Origin: Oasisia sp. SBJ-2009
Taxonomy: Eukaryota; Annelida; Polychaeta; Sabellida; Siboglinidae
NCBI GenBank assembly: GCA_964017155.1
Contig: OZ024861.1
Span: 14,582,412-14,646,411 of the forward strand
Length of the DNA: 64,000 nucleotides
Direction: 5' to 3'
Part shown: positions 40,746-54,558 of the stretch, one piece after another
How the letters are laid out: every line of letters begins with the position of its first letter
How positions within the stretch are numbered: position 1 is the stretch's first letter
Program-made: the position numbers and the translations under genes
The notes under the pieces: generated by a model
Told to the model about the DNA's origin: nothing
What the model saw: only the letters and a program-made list of their open reading frames with translations
Database searches by the model: none

Positions 40746-42992
40746 GTCCACTCGCACTACCTGTGATACATGTATCGATGTCATGCTATCATTGATTTGA
40801 TTCTCCCAGTGATCGGCCTACATTATCATCTACCTCAACAGGTTATATAAATAAAATAACTTGATAAAAACAACGCGTCACCCACTGTCGAATGACTGTT
40901 CCGCGTCGCCAATCTTCACATCATCGGGCCTGGTCGGTCAGTAATGCTGCCAGAAGTCGTCGGCCACGTGTCGCTGTATCTTCACCGGGCGCAGACACCT
41001 GAGAAAAAACAATAAACCAGCGTTACAATGTGCACGGTGTCTAACAAAATTGAAAACAGCAGGCTCAGTGCTTACATATGCCCACATTCCTTCACCCCAC
41101 TGGCGTCAAAGACGCAAATCCCACCGCGATGCGGTCGAGATTACACTAAAGAAACTGGCATCTGTCGCCAGCATTCGGCTGCGCGACACAGTAATGGCGG
41201 CAAACCGGAAGACGCGCCACAACAATACCGTGACGTCACGACGATACGGCAGACGCGCCATTTTCGTTCCCGGCGACGTCAAATTTCAAGATGGCGACGC
41301 CTTTGATCTAAGCATAATGGGGGGGGGGAGGCGCTTTCTTCCACTTTTACTTCGTTCTTTCAATGTTTTACTTGCGCTAGCCTATTTCGCAATAAGGTAC
41401 ACACACATAGGACTACAGTTGTGTTATGGTACGACGGCCAGTGCGACATTCGGGTACTTTTTTATGCACGATGCAAGTCAATGTGCGTGGGGTATAACAC
41501 CGATTAGATTCAACAATGTCAGACTCTCTGCATTGTGTTTTAGACCAAATATATCAGGCCTGCTGCGTCCGCGCGTATTAAAACCACTACACTACCCTAC
41601 CCGCGCCTCTCGTAATGCAGTTTCAAACCTAGGAGCAATTGAGGTTGGCTTGCATTCTGCGCATGTGCCTAATTCTTGTCGGAAATGGAACAGAATATTC
41701 ATATTCTTGTTCTCATTCACAGTACACTGTATATGGTGCATACCACTCTTCGATGAGTTGTCTCAAAGTCTCAAGCAGCTTTCCACCTATGCCTAGGCAA
41801 ATAGACGTTTGGACAGTATCTAATTTAACATTCGTACTGCTGAGCTTCAAACTACTACACTCAACGACAGAAGTTCCCTTCATTGTGTTGGCAATCTACT
41901 CTCTGCGATCTGGAACTCTAAAACGTGTTAACGGAGACGCCACGAGGGCTGTATGCAGGCTGCGCAAAGATATATCTGAAGCATTCTATGCCATTCCATG
42001 CGATAAAAGACGTTCGTTCGCATACAGTCTAGATTTACTCTGTAGTGTAATACGCTTTGTAGGACGTACAATGTATGTAGCTAGCTCAACATCAATGATT
42101 ATATGATGCGACCATTGCCTGTTAGCTGCTTCGTGGTTTCGTTTTCATATTGAACTTGCGACATGTCTGCTCTTTGGTTTCAGGTCTTGTTATTTGAGAC
42201 CGACGTGTGAGCGACACAGACCCTCTGAGAATGCGACGCGCGAGTAGTGATGAACCCCACGCATGTCTAGTATATCATTTCGTAGTTATCTGGGTAGTTT
42301 GGAACAACCTTTGTTTTCTCGTAAGGCTCTTCGCCATCGCTGTTATGTCTAGCCTTTGGCGTTACCTGTTTGTCGGCATAGCGCTCATGACATGGCCAAA
42401 GAGCTGGCCTGTTGGCACTGATCACTGTAGCATATGATATTGTTTCCAAGGCAATGTATCAACATATGCATTCGAACTCCGTCACTACCTAGATACAAAT
42501 CCGCGTGCCGAGATATGTGTGACTGCAATAAATATGGGTCTCAAAACATCGAATGATCTCTACACTTGTCTTTGAAGGAAGACATGTCAAATGCGAACCC
42601 TTGAGTTACACTATTGCAAAGAAAGAGGCACTTGTATAGGTTGCCTTTGCATGCTGATTCCTAAGTATGCTGTTTCCAGTCGAGATGAATGCGTTGTGCT
42701 TGCTGCCATGACGGTCAAAGAATCATCTACTCAACTGTATTGAGTGGGTGTATGTGTACATGCGATAATGTGCGTGGCATTCGCCGCGCGAATGGTGCTT
42801 ATGCATATCAGTGTTAAGATACTTTCCGCAGTGCGATCTCGACCTCTTACACAAGTCTCGTTTTATGTGCATTATTTGGCATCATATTTTGACATTGTGT
42901 ATCTTGAAATACATCATATAGCGAGAAAAATAGCTCAATCAATCGTCTGAGTAAAACGTTTCGATTGTGAGAACTGCAACATCAAAACTAAT
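40746..42992 (+). repeat. Macrosatellite unit 19
   Basis: 2247 bp with G tract 10 and T tract 6. The extra T restores the frame lost by the shorter G tract, giving a 248-codon frame. It has the GCGAGAAAAA variant (42924), shared with unit 20. Confidence 0.97.
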
Positions 42993-45242
42993 GTCCACTC
43001 GCACTACCTGTGATACATGTATCGATGTCATGCTATCATTGATTTGATTCTCCCAGTGATCGGCCTACATTATCATCTACCTCAACAGGTTATATAAATA
43101 AAATAACTTGATAAAAACAACGCGTCACCCACTGTCGAATGACTGTTCCGCGTCGCCAATCTTCACATCATCGGGCCTGGTCGGTCAGTAATGCTGCCAG
43201 AAGTCGTCGGCCACGTGTCGCTGTATCTTCACCGGGCGCAGACACCTGAGAAAAAACAATAAACCAGCGTTACAATGTGCACGGTGTCTAACAAAATTGA
43301 AAACAGCAGGCTCAGTGCTTACATATGCCCACATTCCTTCACCCCACTGGCGTCAAAGACGCAAATCCCACCGCGATGCGGTCGAGATTACACTAAAGAA
43401 ACTGGCATCTGTCGCCAGCATTCGGCTGCGCGACACAGTAATGGCGGCAAACCGGAAGACGCGCCACAACAATACCGTGACGTCACGACGATACGGCAGA
43501 CGCGCCATTTTCGTTCCCGGCGACGTCAAATTTCAAGATGGCGACGCCTTTGATCTAAGCATAATGGGGGGGGGGGGGAGGCGCTTTCTTCCACTTTTAC
43601 TTCGTTCTTTCAATGTTTTACTTGCGCTAGCCTATTTCGCAATAAGGTACACACACATAGGACTACAGTTGTGTTATGGTACGACGGCCAGTGCGACATT
43701 CGGGTACTTTTTTATGCACGATGCAAGTCAATGTGCGTGGGGTATAACACCGATTAGATTCAACAATGTCAGACTCTCTGCATTGTGTTTTAGACCAAAT
43801 ATATCAGGCCTGCTGCGTCCGCGCGTATTAAAACCACTACACTACCCTACCCGCGCCTCTCGTAATGCAGTTTCAAACCTAGGAGCAATTGAGGTTGGCT
43901 TGCATTCTGCGCATGTGCCTAATTCTTGTCGGAAATGGAACAGAATATTCATATTCTTGTTCTCATTCACAGTACACTGTATATGGTGCATACCACTCTT
44001 CGATGAGTTGTCTCAAAGTCTCAAGCAGCTTTCCACCTATGCCTAGGCAAATAGACGTTTGGACAGTATCTAATTTAACATTCGTACTGCTGAGCTTCAA
44101 ACTACTACACTCAACGACAGAAGTTCCCTTCATTGTGTTGGCAATCTACTCTCTGCGATCTGGAACTCTAAAACGTGTTAACGGAGACGCCACGAGGGCT
44201 GTATGCAGGCTGCGCAAAGATATATCTGAAGCATTCTATGCCATTCCATGCGATAAAAGACGTTCGTTCGCATACAGTCTAGATTTACTCTGTAGTGTAA
44301 TACGCTTTGTAGGACGTACAATGTATGTAGCTAGCTCAACATCAATGATTATATGATGCGACCATTGCCTGTTAGCTGCTTCGTGGTTTCGTTTTCATAT
44401 TGAACTTGCGACATGTCTGCTCTTTGGTTTCAGGTCTTGTTATTTGAGACCGACGTGTGAGCGACACAGACCCTCTGAGAATGCGACGCGCGAGTAGTGA
44501 TGAACCCCACGCATGTCTAGTATATCATTTCGTAGTTATCTGGGTAGTTTGGAACAACCTTTGTTTTCTCGTAAGGCTCTTCGCCATCGCTGTTATGTCT
44601 AGCCTTTGGCGTTACCTGTTTGTCGGCATAGCGCTCATGACATGGCCAAAGAGCTGGCCTGTTGGCACTGATCACTGTAGCATATGATATTGTTTCCAAG
44701 GCAATGTATCAACATATGCATTCGAACTCCGTCACTACCTAGATACAAATCCGCGTGCCGAGATATGTGTGACTGCAATAAATATGGGTCTCAAAACATC
44801 GAATGATCTCTACACTTGTCTTTGAAGGAAGACATGTCAAATGCGAACCCTTGAGTTACACTATTGCAAAGAAAGAGGCACTTGTATAGGTTGCCTTTGC
44901 ATGCTGATTCCTAAGTATGCTGTTTCCAGTCGAGATGAATGCGTTGTGCTTGCTGCCATGACGGTCAAAGAATCATCTACTCAACTGTATTGAGTGGGTG
45001 TATGTGTACATGCGATAATGTGCGTGGCATTCGCCGCGCGAATGGTGCTTATGCATATCAGTGTTAAGATACTTTCCGCAGTGCGATCTCGACCTCTTAC
45101 ACAAGTCTCGTTTTATGTGCATTATTTGGCATCATATTTTGACATTGTGTATCTTGAAATACATCATATAGCGAGAAAAATAGCTCAATCAATCGTCTGA
45201 GTAAAACGTTTCGATTGTGAGAACTGCAACATCAAAACTAAT
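42993..45242 (+). repeat. Macrosatellite unit 20
   Basis: 2250 bp with G tract 13 and T tract 6. The two tracts again compensate, giving a 249-codon frame. It shares GCGAGAAAAA with unit 19. Confidence 0.97.
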
Positions 45243-47493
45243 GTCCACTCGCACTACCTGTGATACATGTATCGATGTCATGCTATCATTGATTTGATTC
45301 TCCCAGTGATCGGCCTACATTATCATCTACCTCAACAGGTTATATAAATAAAATAACTTGATAAAAACAACGCGTCACCCACTGTCGAATGACTGTTCCG
45401 CGTCGCCAATCTTCACATCATCGGGCCTGGTCGGTCAGTAATGCTGCCAGAAGTCGTCGGCCACGTGTCGCTGTATCTTCACCGGGCGCAGACACCTGAG
45501 AAAAAACAATAAACCAGCGTTACAATGTGCACGGTGTCTAACAAAATTGAAAACAGCAGGCTCAGTGCTTACATATGCCCACATTCCTTCACCCCACTGG
45601 CGTCAAAGACGCAAATCCCACCGCGATGCGGTCGAGATTACACTAAAGAAACTGGCATCTGTCGCCAGCATTCGGCTGCGCGACACAGTAATGGCGGCAA
45701 ACCGGAAGACGCGCCACAACAATACCGTGACGTCACGACGATACGGCAGACGCGCCATTTTCGTTCCCGGCGACGTCAAATTTCAAGATGGCGACGCCTT
45801 TGATCTAAGCATAATGGGGGGGGGGGGGGAGGCGCTTTCTTCCACTTTTACTTCGTTCTTTCAATGTTTTACTTGCGCTAGCCTATTTCGCAATAAGGTA
45901 CACACACATAGGACTACAGTTGTGTTATGGTACGACGGCCAGTGCGACATTCGGGTACTTTTTTATGCACGATGCAAGTCAATGTGCGTGGGGTATAACA
46001 CCGATTAGATTCAACAATGTCAGACTCTCTGCATTGTGTTTTAGACCAAATATATCAGGCCTGCTGCGTCCGCGCGTATTAAAACCACTACACTACCCTA
46101 CCCGCGCCTCTCGTAATGCAGTTTCAAACCTAGGAGCAATTGAGGTTGGCTTGCATTCTGCGCATGTGCCTAATTCTTGTCGGAAATGGAACAGAATATT
46201 CATATTCTTGTTCTCATTCACAGTACACTGTATATGGTGCATACCACTCTTCGATGAGTTGTCTCAAAGTCTCAAGCAGCTTTCCACCTATGCCTAGGCA
46301 AATAGACGTTTGGACAGTATCTAATTTAACATTCGTACTGCTGAGCTTCAAACTACTACACTCAACGACAGAAGTTCCCTTCATTGTGTTGGCAATCTAC
46401 TCTCTGCGATCTGGAACTCTAAAACGTGTTAACGGAGACGCCACGAGGGCTGTATGCAGGCTGCGCAAAGATATATCTGAAGCATTCTATGCCATTCCAT
46501 GCGATAAAAGACGTTCGTTCGCATACAGTCTAGATTTACTCTGTAGTGTAATACGCTTTGTAGGACGTACAATGTATGTAGCTAGCTCAACATCAATGAT
46601 TATATGATGCGACCATTGCCTGTTAGCTGCTTCGTGGTTTCGTTTTCATATTGAACTTGCGACATGTCTGCTCTTTGGTTTCAGGTCTTGTTATTTGAGA
46701 CCGACGTGTGAGCGACACAGACCCTCTGAGAATGCGACGCGCGAGTAGTGATGAACCCCACGCATGTCTAGTATATCATTTCGTAGTTATCTGGGTAGTT
46801 TGGAACAACCTTTGTTTTCTCGTAAGGCTCTTCGCCATCGCTGTTATGTCTAGCCTTTGGCGTTACCTGTTTGTCGGCATAGCGCTCATGACATGGCCAA
46901 AGAGCTGGCCTGTTGGCACTGATCACTGTAGCATATGATATTGTTTCCAAGGCAATGTATCAACATATGCATTCGAACTCCGTCACTACCTAGATACAAA
47001 TCCGCGTGCCGAGATATGTGTGACTGCAATAAATATGGGTCTCAAAACATCGAATGATCTCTACACTTGTCTTTGAAGGAAGACATGTCAAATGCGAACC
47101 CTTGAGTTACACTATTGCAAAGAAAGAGGCACTTGTATAGGTTGCCTTTGCATGCTGATTCCTAAGTATGCTGTTTCCAGTCGAGATGAATGCGTTGTGC
47201 TTGCTGCCATGACGGTCAAAGAATCATCTACTCAACTGTATTGAGTGGGTGTATGTGTACATGCGATAATGTGCGTGGCATTCGCCGCGCGAATGGTGCT
47301 TATGCATATCAGTGTTAAGATACTTTCCGCAGTGCGATCTCGACCTCTTACACAAGTCTCGTTTTATGTGCATTATTTGGCATCATATTTTGACATTGTG
47401 TATCTTGAAATACATCATATAGCGTGAAAAATAGCTCAATCAATCGTCTGAGTAAAACGTTTCGATTGTGAGAACTGCAACATCAAAACTAAT
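45243..47493 (+). repeat. Macrosatellite unit 21
   Basis: 2251 bp with G tract 14 and T tract 6. The combination leaves the long frame broken after the T tract. Confidence 0.97.
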
Positions 47494-49741
47494 GTCCACT
47501 CGCACTACCTGTGATACATGTATCGATGTCATGCTATCATTGATTTGATTCTCCCAGTGATCGGCCTACATTATCATCTACCTCAACAGGTTATATAAAT
47601 AAAATAACTTGATAAAAACAACGCGTCACCCACTGTCGAATGACTGTTCCGCGTCGCCAATCTTCACATCATCGGGCCTGGTCGGTCAGTAATGCTGCCA
47701 GAAGTCGTCGGCCACGTGTCGCTGTATCTTCACCGGGCGCAGACACCTGAGAAAAAACAATAAACCAGCGTTACAATGTGCACGGTGTCTAACAAAATTG
47801 AAAACAGCAGGCTCAGTGCTTACATATGCCCACATTCCTTCACCCCACTGGCGTCAAAGACGCAAATCCCACCGCGATGCGGTCGAGATTACACTAAAGA
47901 AACTGGCATCTGTCGCCAGCATTCGGCTGCGCGACACAGTAATGGCGGCAAACCGGAAGACGCGCCACAACAATACCGTGACGTCACGACGATACGGCAG
48001 ACGCGCCATTTTCGTTCCCGGCGACGTCAAATTTCAAGATGGCGACGCCTTTGATCTAAGCATAATGGGGGGGGGGGGAGGCGCTTTCTTCCACTTTTAC
48101 TTCGTTCTTTCAATGTTTTACTTGCGCTAGCCTATTTCGCAATAAGGTACACACACATAGGACTACAGTTGTGTTATGGTACGACGGCCAGTGCGACATT
48201 CGGGTACTTTTTATGCACGATGCAAGTCAATGTGCGTGGGGTATAACACCGATTAGATTCAACAATGTCAGACTCTCTGCATTGTGTTTTAGACCAAATA
48301 TATCAGGCCTGCTGCGTCCGCGCGTATTAAAACCACTACACTACCCTACCCGCGCCTCTCGTAATGCAGTTTCAAACCTAGGAGCAATTGAGGTTGGCTT
48401 GCATTCTGCGCATGTGCCTAATTCTTGTCGGAAATGGAACAGAATATTCATATTCTTGTTCTCATTCACAGTACACTGTATATGGTGCATACCACTCTTC
48501 GATGAGTTGTCTCAAAGTCTCAAGCAGCTTTCCACCTATGCCTAGGCAAATAGACGTTTGGACAGTATCTAATTTAACATTCGTACTGCTGAGCTTCAAA
48601 CTACTACACTCAACGACAGAAGTTCCCTTCATTGTGTTGGCAATCTACTCTCTGCGATCTGGAACTCTAAAACGTGTTAACGGAGACGCCACGAGGGCTG
48701 TATGCAGGCTGCGCAAAGATATATCTGAAGCATTCTATGCCATTCCATGCGATAAAAGACGTTCGTTCGCATACAGTCTAGATTTACTCTGTAGTGTAAT
48801 ACGCTTTGTAGGACGTACAATGTATGTAGCTAGCTCAACATCAATGATTATATGATGCGACCATTGCCTGTTAGCTGCTTCGTGGTTTCGTTTTCATATT
48901 GAACTTGCGACATGTCTGCTCTTTGGTTTCAGGTCTTGTTATTTGAGACCGACGTGTGAGCGACACAGACCCTCTGAGAATGCGACGCGCGAGTAGTGAT
49001 GAACCCCACGCATGTCTAGTATATCATTTCGTAGTTATCTGGGTAGTTTGGAACAACCTTTGTTTTCTCGTAAGGCTCTTCGCCATCGCTGTTATGTCTA
49101 GCCTTTGGCGTTACCTGTTTGTCGGCATAGCGCTCATGACATGGCCAAAGAGCTGGCCTGTTGGCACTGATCACTGTAGCATATGATATTGTTTCCAAGG
49201 CAATGTATCAACATATGCATTCGAACTCCGTCACTACCTAGATACAAATCCGCGTGCCGAGATATGTGTGACTGCAATAAATATGGGTCTCAAAACATCG
49301 AATGATCTCTACACTTGTCTTTGAAGGAAGACATGTCAAATGCGAACCCTTGAGTTACACTATTGCAAAGAAAGAGGCACTTGTATAGGTTGCCTTTGCA
49401 TGCTGATTCCTAAGTATGCTGTTTCCAGTCGAGATGAATGCGTTGTGCTTGCTGCCATGACGGTCAAAGAATCATCTACTCAACTGTATTGAGTGGGTGT
49501 ATGTGTACATGCGATAATGTGCGTGGCATTCGCCGCGCGAATGGTGCTTATGCATATCAGTGTTAAGATACTTTCCGCAGTGCGATCTCGACCTCTTACA
49601 CAAGTCTCGTTTTATGTGCATTATTTGGCATCATATTTTGACATTGTGTATCTTGAAATACATCATATAGCGTGAAAAATAGCTCAATCAATCGTCTGAG
49701 TAAAACGTTTCGATTGTGAGAACTGCAACATCAAAACTAAT
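47494..49741 (+). repeat. Macrosatellite unit 22
   Basis: 2248 bp with G tract 12 and T tract 5. It has the same genotype as units 12-15, from which it is separated by the variant block of units 16-21. Confidence 0.97.
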
Positions 49742-51989
49742 GTCCACTCGCACTACCTGTGATACATGTATCGATGTCATGCTATCATTGATTTGATTCT
49801 CCCAGTGATCGGCCTACATTATCATCTACCTCAACAGGTTATATAAATAAAATAACTTGATAAAAACAACGCGTCACCCACTGTCGAATGACTGTTCCGC
49901 GTCGCCAATCTTCACATCATCGGGCCTGGTCGGTCAGTAATGCTGCCAGAAGTCGTCGGCCACGTGTCGCTGTATCTTCACCGGGCGCAGACACCTGAGA
50001 AAAAACAATAAACCAGCGTTACAATGTGCACGGTGTCTAACAAAATTGAAAACAGCAGGCTCAGTGCTTACATATGCCCACATTCCTTCACCCCACTGGC
50101 GTCAAAGACGCAAATCCCACCGCGATGCGGTCGAGATTACACTAAAGAAACTGGCATCTGTCGCCAGCATTCGGCTGCGCGACACAGTAATGGCGGCAAA
50201 CCGGAAGACGCGCCACAACAATACCGTGACGTCACGACGATACGGCAGACGCGCCATTTTCGTTCCCGGCGACGTCAAATTTCAAGATGGCGACGCCTTT
50301 GATCTAAGCATAATGGGGGGGGGGGGAGGCGCTTTCTTCCACTTTTACTTCGTTCTTTCAATGTTTTACTTGCGCTAGCCTATTTCGCAATAAGGTACAC
50401 ACACATAGGACTACAGTTGTGTTATGGTACGACGGCCAGTGCGACATTCGGGTACTTTTTATGCACGATGCAAGTCAATGTGCGTGGGGTATAACACCGA
50501 TTAGATTCAACAATGTCAGACTCTCTGCATTGTGTTTTAGACCAAATATATCAGGCCTGCTGCGTCCGCGCGTATTAAAACCACTACACTACCCTACCCG
50601 CGCCTCTCGTAATGCAGTTTCAAACCTAGGAGCAATTGAGGTTGGCTTGCATTCTGCGCATGTGCCTAATTCTTGTCGGAAATGGAACAGAATATTCATA
50701 TTCTTGTTCTCATTCACAGTACACTGTATATGGTGCATACCACTCTTCGATGAGTTGTCTCAAAGTCTCAAGCAGCTTTCCACCTATGCCTAGGCAAATA
50801 GACGTTTGGACAGTATCTAATTTAACATTCGTACTGCTGAGCTTCAAACTACTACACTCAACGACAGAAGTTCCCTTCATTGTGTTGGCAATCTACTCTC
50901 TGCGATCTGGAACTCTAAAACGTGTTAACGGAGACGCCACGAGGGCTGTATGCAGGCTGCGCAAAGATATATCTGAAGCATTCTATGCCATTCCATGCGA
51001 TAAAAGACGTTCGTTCGCATACAGTCTAGATTTACTCTGTAGTGTAATACGCTTTGTAGGACGTACAATGTATGTAGCTAGCTCAACATCAATGATTATA
51101 TGATGCGACCATTGCCTGTTAGCTGCTTCGTGGTTTCGTTTTCATATTGAACTTGCGACATGTCTGCTCTTTGGTTTCAGGTCTTGTTATTTGAGACCGA
51201 CGTGTGAGCGACACAGACCCTCTGAGAATGCGACGCGCGAGTAGTGATGAACCCCACGCATGTCTAGTATATCATTTCGTAGTTATCTGGGTAGTTTGGA
51301 ACAACCTTTGTTTTCTCGTAAGGCTCTTCGCCATCGCTGTTATGTCTAGCCTTTGGCGTTACCTGTTTGTCGGCATAGCGCTCATGACATGGCCAAAGAG
51401 CTGGCCTGTTGGCACTGATCACTGTAGCATATGATATTGTTTCCAAGGCAATGTATCAACATATGCATTCGAACTCCGTCACTACCTAGATACAAATCCG
51501 CGTGCCGAGATATGTGTGACTGCAATAAATATGGGTCTCAAAACATCGAATGATCTCTACACTTGTCTTTGAAGGAAGACATGTCAAATGCGAACCCTTG
51601 AGTTACACTATTGCAAAGAAAGAGGCACTTGTATAGGTTGCCTTTGCATGCTGATTCCTAAGTATGCTGTTTCCAGTCGAGATGAATGCGTTGTGCTTGC
51701 TGCCATGACGGTCAAAGAATCATCTACTCAACTGTATTGAGTGGGTGTATGTGTACATGCGATAATGTGCGTGGCATTCGCCGCGCGAATGGTGCTTATG
51801 CATATCAGTGTTAAGATACTTTCCGCAGTGCGATCTCGACCTCTTACACAAGTCTCGTTTTATGTGCATTATTTGGCATCATATTTTGACATTGTGTATC
51901 TTGAAATACATCATATAGCGTGAAAAATAGCTCAATCAATCGTCTGAGTAAAACGTTTCGATTGTGAGAACTGCAACATCAAAACTAAT
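49742..51989 (+). repeat. Macrosatellite unit 23
   Basis: 2248 bp with G tract 12. It appears identical to units 22 and 24. Confidence 0.97.
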
Positions 51990-54237
51990 GTCCACTCGCA
52001 CTACCTGTGATACATGTATCGATGTCATGCTATCATTGATTTGATTCTCCCAGTGATCGGCCTACATTATCATCTACCTCAACAGGTTATATAAATAAAA
52101 TAACTTGATAAAAACAACGCGTCACCCACTGTCGAATGACTGTTCCGCGTCGCCAATCTTCACATCATCGGGCCTGGTCGGTCAGTAATGCTGCCAGAAG
52201 TCGTCGGCCACGTGTCGCTGTATCTTCACCGGGCGCAGACACCTGAGAAAAAACAATAAACCAGCGTTACAATGTGCACGGTGTCTAACAAAATTGAAAA
52301 CAGCAGGCTCAGTGCTTACATATGCCCACATTCCTTCACCCCACTGGCGTCAAAGACGCAAATCCCACCGCGATGCGGTCGAGATTACACTAAAGAAACT
52401 GGCATCTGTCGCCAGCATTCGGCTGCGCGACACAGTAATGGCGGCAAACCGGAAGACGCGCCACAACAATACCGTGACGTCACGACGATACGGCAGACGC
52501 GCCATTTTCGTTCCCGGCGACGTCAAATTTCAAGATGGCGACGCCTTTGATCTAAGCATAATGGGGGGGGGGGGAGGCGCTTTCTTCCACTTTTACTTCG
52601 TTCTTTCAATGTTTTACTTGCGCTAGCCTATTTCGCAATAAGGTACACACACATAGGACTACAGTTGTGTTATGGTACGACGGCCAGTGCGACATTCGGG
52701 TACTTTTTATGCACGATGCAAGTCAATGTGCGTGGGGTATAACACCGATTAGATTCAACAATGTCAGACTCTCTGCATTGTGTTTTAGACCAAATATATC
52801 AGGCCTGCTGCGTCCGCGCGTATTAAAACCACTACACTACCCTACCCGCGCCTCTCGTAATGCAGTTTCAAACCTAGGAGCAATTGAGGTTGGCTTGCAT
52901 TCTGCGCATGTGCCTAATTCTTGTCGGAAATGGAACAGAATATTCATATTCTTGTTCTCATTCACAGTACACTGTATATGGTGCATACCACTCTTCGATG
53001 AGTTGTCTCAAAGTCTCAAGCAGCTTTCCACCTATGCCTAGGCAAATAGACGTTTGGACAGTATCTAATTTAACATTCGTACTGCTGAGCTTCAAACTAC
53101 TACACTCAACGACAGAAGTTCCCTTCATTGTGTTGGCAATCTACTCTCTGCGATCTGGAACTCTAAAACGTGTTAACGGAGACGCCACGAGGGCTGTATG
53201 CAGGCTGCGCAAAGATATATCTGAAGCATTCTATGCCATTCCATGCGATAAAAGACGTTCGTTCGCATACAGTCTAGATTTACTCTGTAGTGTAATACGC
53301 TTTGTAGGACGTACAATGTATGTAGCTAGCTCAACATCAATGATTATATGATGCGACCATTGCCTGTTAGCTGCTTCGTGGTTTCGTTTTCATATTGAAC
53401 TTGCGACATGTCTGCTCTTTGGTTTCAGGTCTTGTTATTTGAGACCGACGTGTGAGCGACACAGACCCTCTGAGAATGCGACGCGCGAGTAGTGATGAAC
53501 CCCACGCATGTCTAGTATATCATTTCGTAGTTATCTGGGTAGTTTGGAACAACCTTTGTTTTCTCGTAAGGCTCTTCGCCATCGCTGTTATGTCTAGCCT
53601 TTGGCGTTACCTGTTTGTCGGCATAGCGCTCATGACATGGCCAAAGAGCTGGCCTGTTGGCACTGATCACTGTAGCATATGATATTGTTTCCAAGGCAAT
53701 GTATCAACATATGCATTCGAACTCCGTCACTACCTAGATACAAATCCGCGTGCCGAGATATGTGTGACTGCAATAAATATGGGTCTCAAAACATCGAATG
53801 ATCTCTACACTTGTCTTTGAAGGAAGACATGTCAAATGCGAACCCTTGAGTTACACTATTGCAAAGAAAGAGGCACTTGTATAGGTTGCCTTTGCATGCT
53901 GATTCCTAAGTATGCTGTTTCCAGTCGAGATGAATGCGTTGTGCTTGCTGCCATGACGGTCAAAGAATCATCTACTCAACTGTATTGAGTGGGTGTATGT
54001 GTACATGCGATAATGTGCGTGGCATTCGCCGCGCGAATGGTGCTTATGCATATCAGTGTTAAGATACTTTCCGCAGTGCGATCTCGACCTCTTACACAAG
54101 TCTCGTTTTATGTGCATTATTTGGCATCATATTTTGACATTGTGTATCTTGAAATACATCATATAGCGTGAAAAATAGCTCAATCAATCGTCTGAGTAAA
54201 ACGTTTCGATTGTGAGAACTGCAACATCAAAACTAAT
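51990..54237 (+). repeat. Macrosatellite unit 24 (array terminus)
   Basis: 2248 bp with G tract 12. It appears identical to units 22 and 23. The array ends abruptly after ACTAAT and unrelated sequence begins (CATTGTAAGC). The terminal unit shows no decay, which is unusual if edges evolve free of homogenisation. Confidence 0.97.
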
Positions 54238-54558
54238 CATTGTAAGCAAAGCAACGCAACGCAATGAAACAAAAGCTGAGAAAATCTATAAGGCGTGTGA
54301 CACATAACAGATTTCTTAGACGACATTGTCCCGGCTTGTATGTATAAGGCAGACAAAACACATGTGTTGCTGACAAATGAGGTCAGACGTATTCTTAGAC
54401 ACGTTTTGACAAGAAATAAATGTGTTTGCCAAACTGTTCCAACTGTTTAGATTATCGATTGATAACTAACGGAAATATGCCTTCGTAGCTTACGATTGAG
54501 ATTAATTTACTGAACACGTTAGTTATACGCCTTTTTGGCCATTCCGTGAAAAAAAATT
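54238..54558. other. Array-flanking spacer, no gene seen
   Basis: This AT-rich, non-repetitive sequence begins immediately after the last satellite unit. A short degenerate run, AAAGCAACGCAACGCAATG, occurs near the junction. No ORF, RNA gene or mobile-element signature was recognised. Confidence 0.6.

Larger units (their letters stand above)
1..54237 (+). repeat. Macrosatellite array, ~2.25-kb monomer, 24 full units plus one partial
   Basis: The same ~2248-bp sequence recurs head-to-tail without interruption. I phase units from GTCCACTCGC because the array stops exactly one full unit after the last such site. Unit lengths are 2246-2265 bp, except two adjacent units of 2012 and 2011 bp. Differences between units are few: single substitutions, G-tract length, a 10-bp indel and one 236-bp deletion. 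Such uniformity implies recent amplification or homogenisation by unequal exchange or conversion. No transposase, reverse transcriptase, Rep protein, rRNA, tRNA, snRNA or histone gene was recognised in the unit. It could be a large satellite, a tandem promoter/lncRNA cassette, or a tandem duplication of a gene fragment. The repeat itself is certain; its function is unknown. Confidence 0.99.

Noticed and set aside
1..54237. Tandem integration of a small circular virus genome (unit size near 2 kb)
   Set aside because: No Rep-type motifs, no helicase motif and no origin nonanucleotide (TAATATTAC) were seen in the unit, and no frame resembles a capsid or Rep.
1..54237. Tandem rDNA, 5S, snRNA, SL-RNA, tRNA or histone cluster
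   Set aside because: I looked for the hallmark sequences of these genes in one full unit on both strands and found none. A GTGCTTGCTGCC word resembles the U6 5' end only for a few bases.
1..54237. Centromeric satellite with CENP-B box
   Set aside because: No sequence fitting the TTCGnnnnAnnCGGG pattern was found. The monomer is also far longer than typical centromeric repeats. Other evidence would be needed.
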